Shown here in pieces: positions 63,570 to 64,000 of a DNA stretch of 64,000 nucleotides. The notes beneath the pieces were generated by a model. The model saw only the letters and a program-made list of their open reading frames with translations. It was not told where the DNA came from and searched no databases. The DNA lies in contig JADYZV010000063.1 of NCBI GenBank assembly GCA_020852965.1, positions 24,006 to 88,005 of the forward strand, in the 5' to 3' direction. This DNA comes from Pirellulaceae bacterium (GTDB lineage Bacteria; Planctomycetota; Planctomycetia; Pirellulales; Pirellulaceae). The position numbers and the translations under genes were made by a program. Each line of letters opens with the position of its first letter. Positions within the stretch are counted from its first letter, which is position 1.

Positions 63570-64000
63570 TCAATCAGGAATAGAAACGACCAAGCCATCA
63601 GACCGCTTGGCCAATCGTTCGAGCGTGGTGCCGTCGAGGCTATTGCTGATGTGGCGTACGCTACCATCGCACAAGACGAATCCGCATACGCCTGGGTGCC
63701 AGCTACCAAACCTGCGAGCCTGGATGGAGTCAGCGTAAATGCCCGATGAACTGCTGAGGGAAACGTCGTTAGGACCGAGGGCAATCGGATCCTCGAAGCC
63801 GGCCAATCGACAATAGTAGGGAATCCAGTAACCGTTGTAGATCGAGCTGTCACCGTAGGCCACATGGTAGAGTCCAACTTGCGGCACATGCTTTTCACCA
63901 ATCAGGAACGTGTTGCTGGTGCCGTCCGTGATCGTGCCAAAATCAACCTGGCTCTTCACTAGCTCTCCTGCTCCTGCGCCTGGCAGTCGCGTGCCGCGAA
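63570..64000 (-). CDS. DUF1559 pilin-like surface protein, copy B (partial)
   Basis: The open frame runs into the window edge, so the N-terminus is missing. The visible 143 codons are nearly identical to the end of copy A, including GTITDGTSNTFLIGEKHVPQ and FVLCDGSVRHISNSLDG. Differences such as SSSSGIYADS for SSSAGIFADS are conservative. Together with the downstream lipoprotein it forms a duplicated gene pair with 53586-52652. Confidence 0.9.
   Translation of the reverse strand, partial: RGTRLPGAGAGELVKSQVDFGTITDGTSNTFLIGEKHVPQVGLYHVAYGDSSIYNGYWIPYYCRLAGFEDPIALGPNDVSLSSSSGIYADSIQARRFGSWHPGVCGFVLCDGSVRHISNSLDGTTLERLAKRSDGLVVSIPD

Overview
The window looks like a chromosomal segment of a planctomycete, most likely of the Pirellulales. 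The evidence is the gene families: two DUF1559 pilin-like proteins, a DUF1549/DUF1553 plus DUF1501 pair, a giant PVC-type cytochrome dehydrogenase, PQQ-type beta-propellers, a CehA/McbA metallohydrolase, four Tat-type Gfo/Idh/MocA oxidoreductases (plus a fifth family member) and Uma2 proteins. These co-occur mainly in planctomycetes. I saw no rRNA, tRNA, CRISPR array, prophage or transposase gene.

Layout. 0-2.6 kb: minus-strand operon of two small membrane proteins, trkA and trkH (cut by the window edge). 3-6.1 kb: an RNase HII-like protein and recJ. 6.3-10.5 kb: a decayed pectate lyase, a secreted nucleoside hydrolase and a GAF protein with a frameshifted tail. 10.8-18.3 kb: plus-strand group of a chorismatase-like enzyme, DUF1549/1553, DUF1501 and a large PPC-domain protein. 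18.3-20.3 kb: HNH and Uma2 genes with gene relics. 20.4-27.2 kb: a secreted TIM-barrel protein and two PQQ-like propellers. 27.5-34.7 kb: housekeeping block (nucleotidyltransferase-HD protein, Nudix hydrolase, argC-argJ-acpS-DUF1611, and prfB with its programmed +1 frameshift). 34.8-36.3 kb: a broken secreted gene and a second Uma2 gene. 36.4-64 kb: a long, almost wholly minus-strand accessory region for extracellular degradation and sugar oxidation. It holds the PVC cytochrome, five Gfo/Idh-type proteins, an M23 peptidase with a PKD domain, a threonine-dehydratase-like enzyme, a heparan-acetyltransferase-like membrane protein, two glycoside-hydrolase-like proteins, a MetE-like protein, an M14 carboxypeptidase, a CehA/McbA protein, and two copies of a DUF1559 plus lipoprotein pair. 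The only plus-strand gene there is a XylR-like AraC regulator at 56.2 kb.

How the parts may work together. A 40-bp ungapped motif lies upstream of the XylR-like regulator, upstream of DUF1559 and upstream of one Gfo/Idh gene. It makes a good candidate operator, linking regulator, surface proteins and oxidoreductase into one regulon. This is the strongest candidate for an undescribed system here; the motif is seen directly, the regulatory meaning is inferred.

Intergenic DNA is unusually rich in dispersed repeats: a ~265-bp element with ~26-bp terminal inverted repeats (three long copies, one deleted copy, one solo end), a ~214-bp inverted-repeat element, a 55-bp and a 25-bp dispersed repeat, a 36-38-bp repeat that sits at gene ends, and a hairpin-dense block. 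Several genes are in decay (pectate lyase, GAF protein, carboxypeptidase-regulatory-like protein, VCBS protein, Uma2 and DUF1559 relics).
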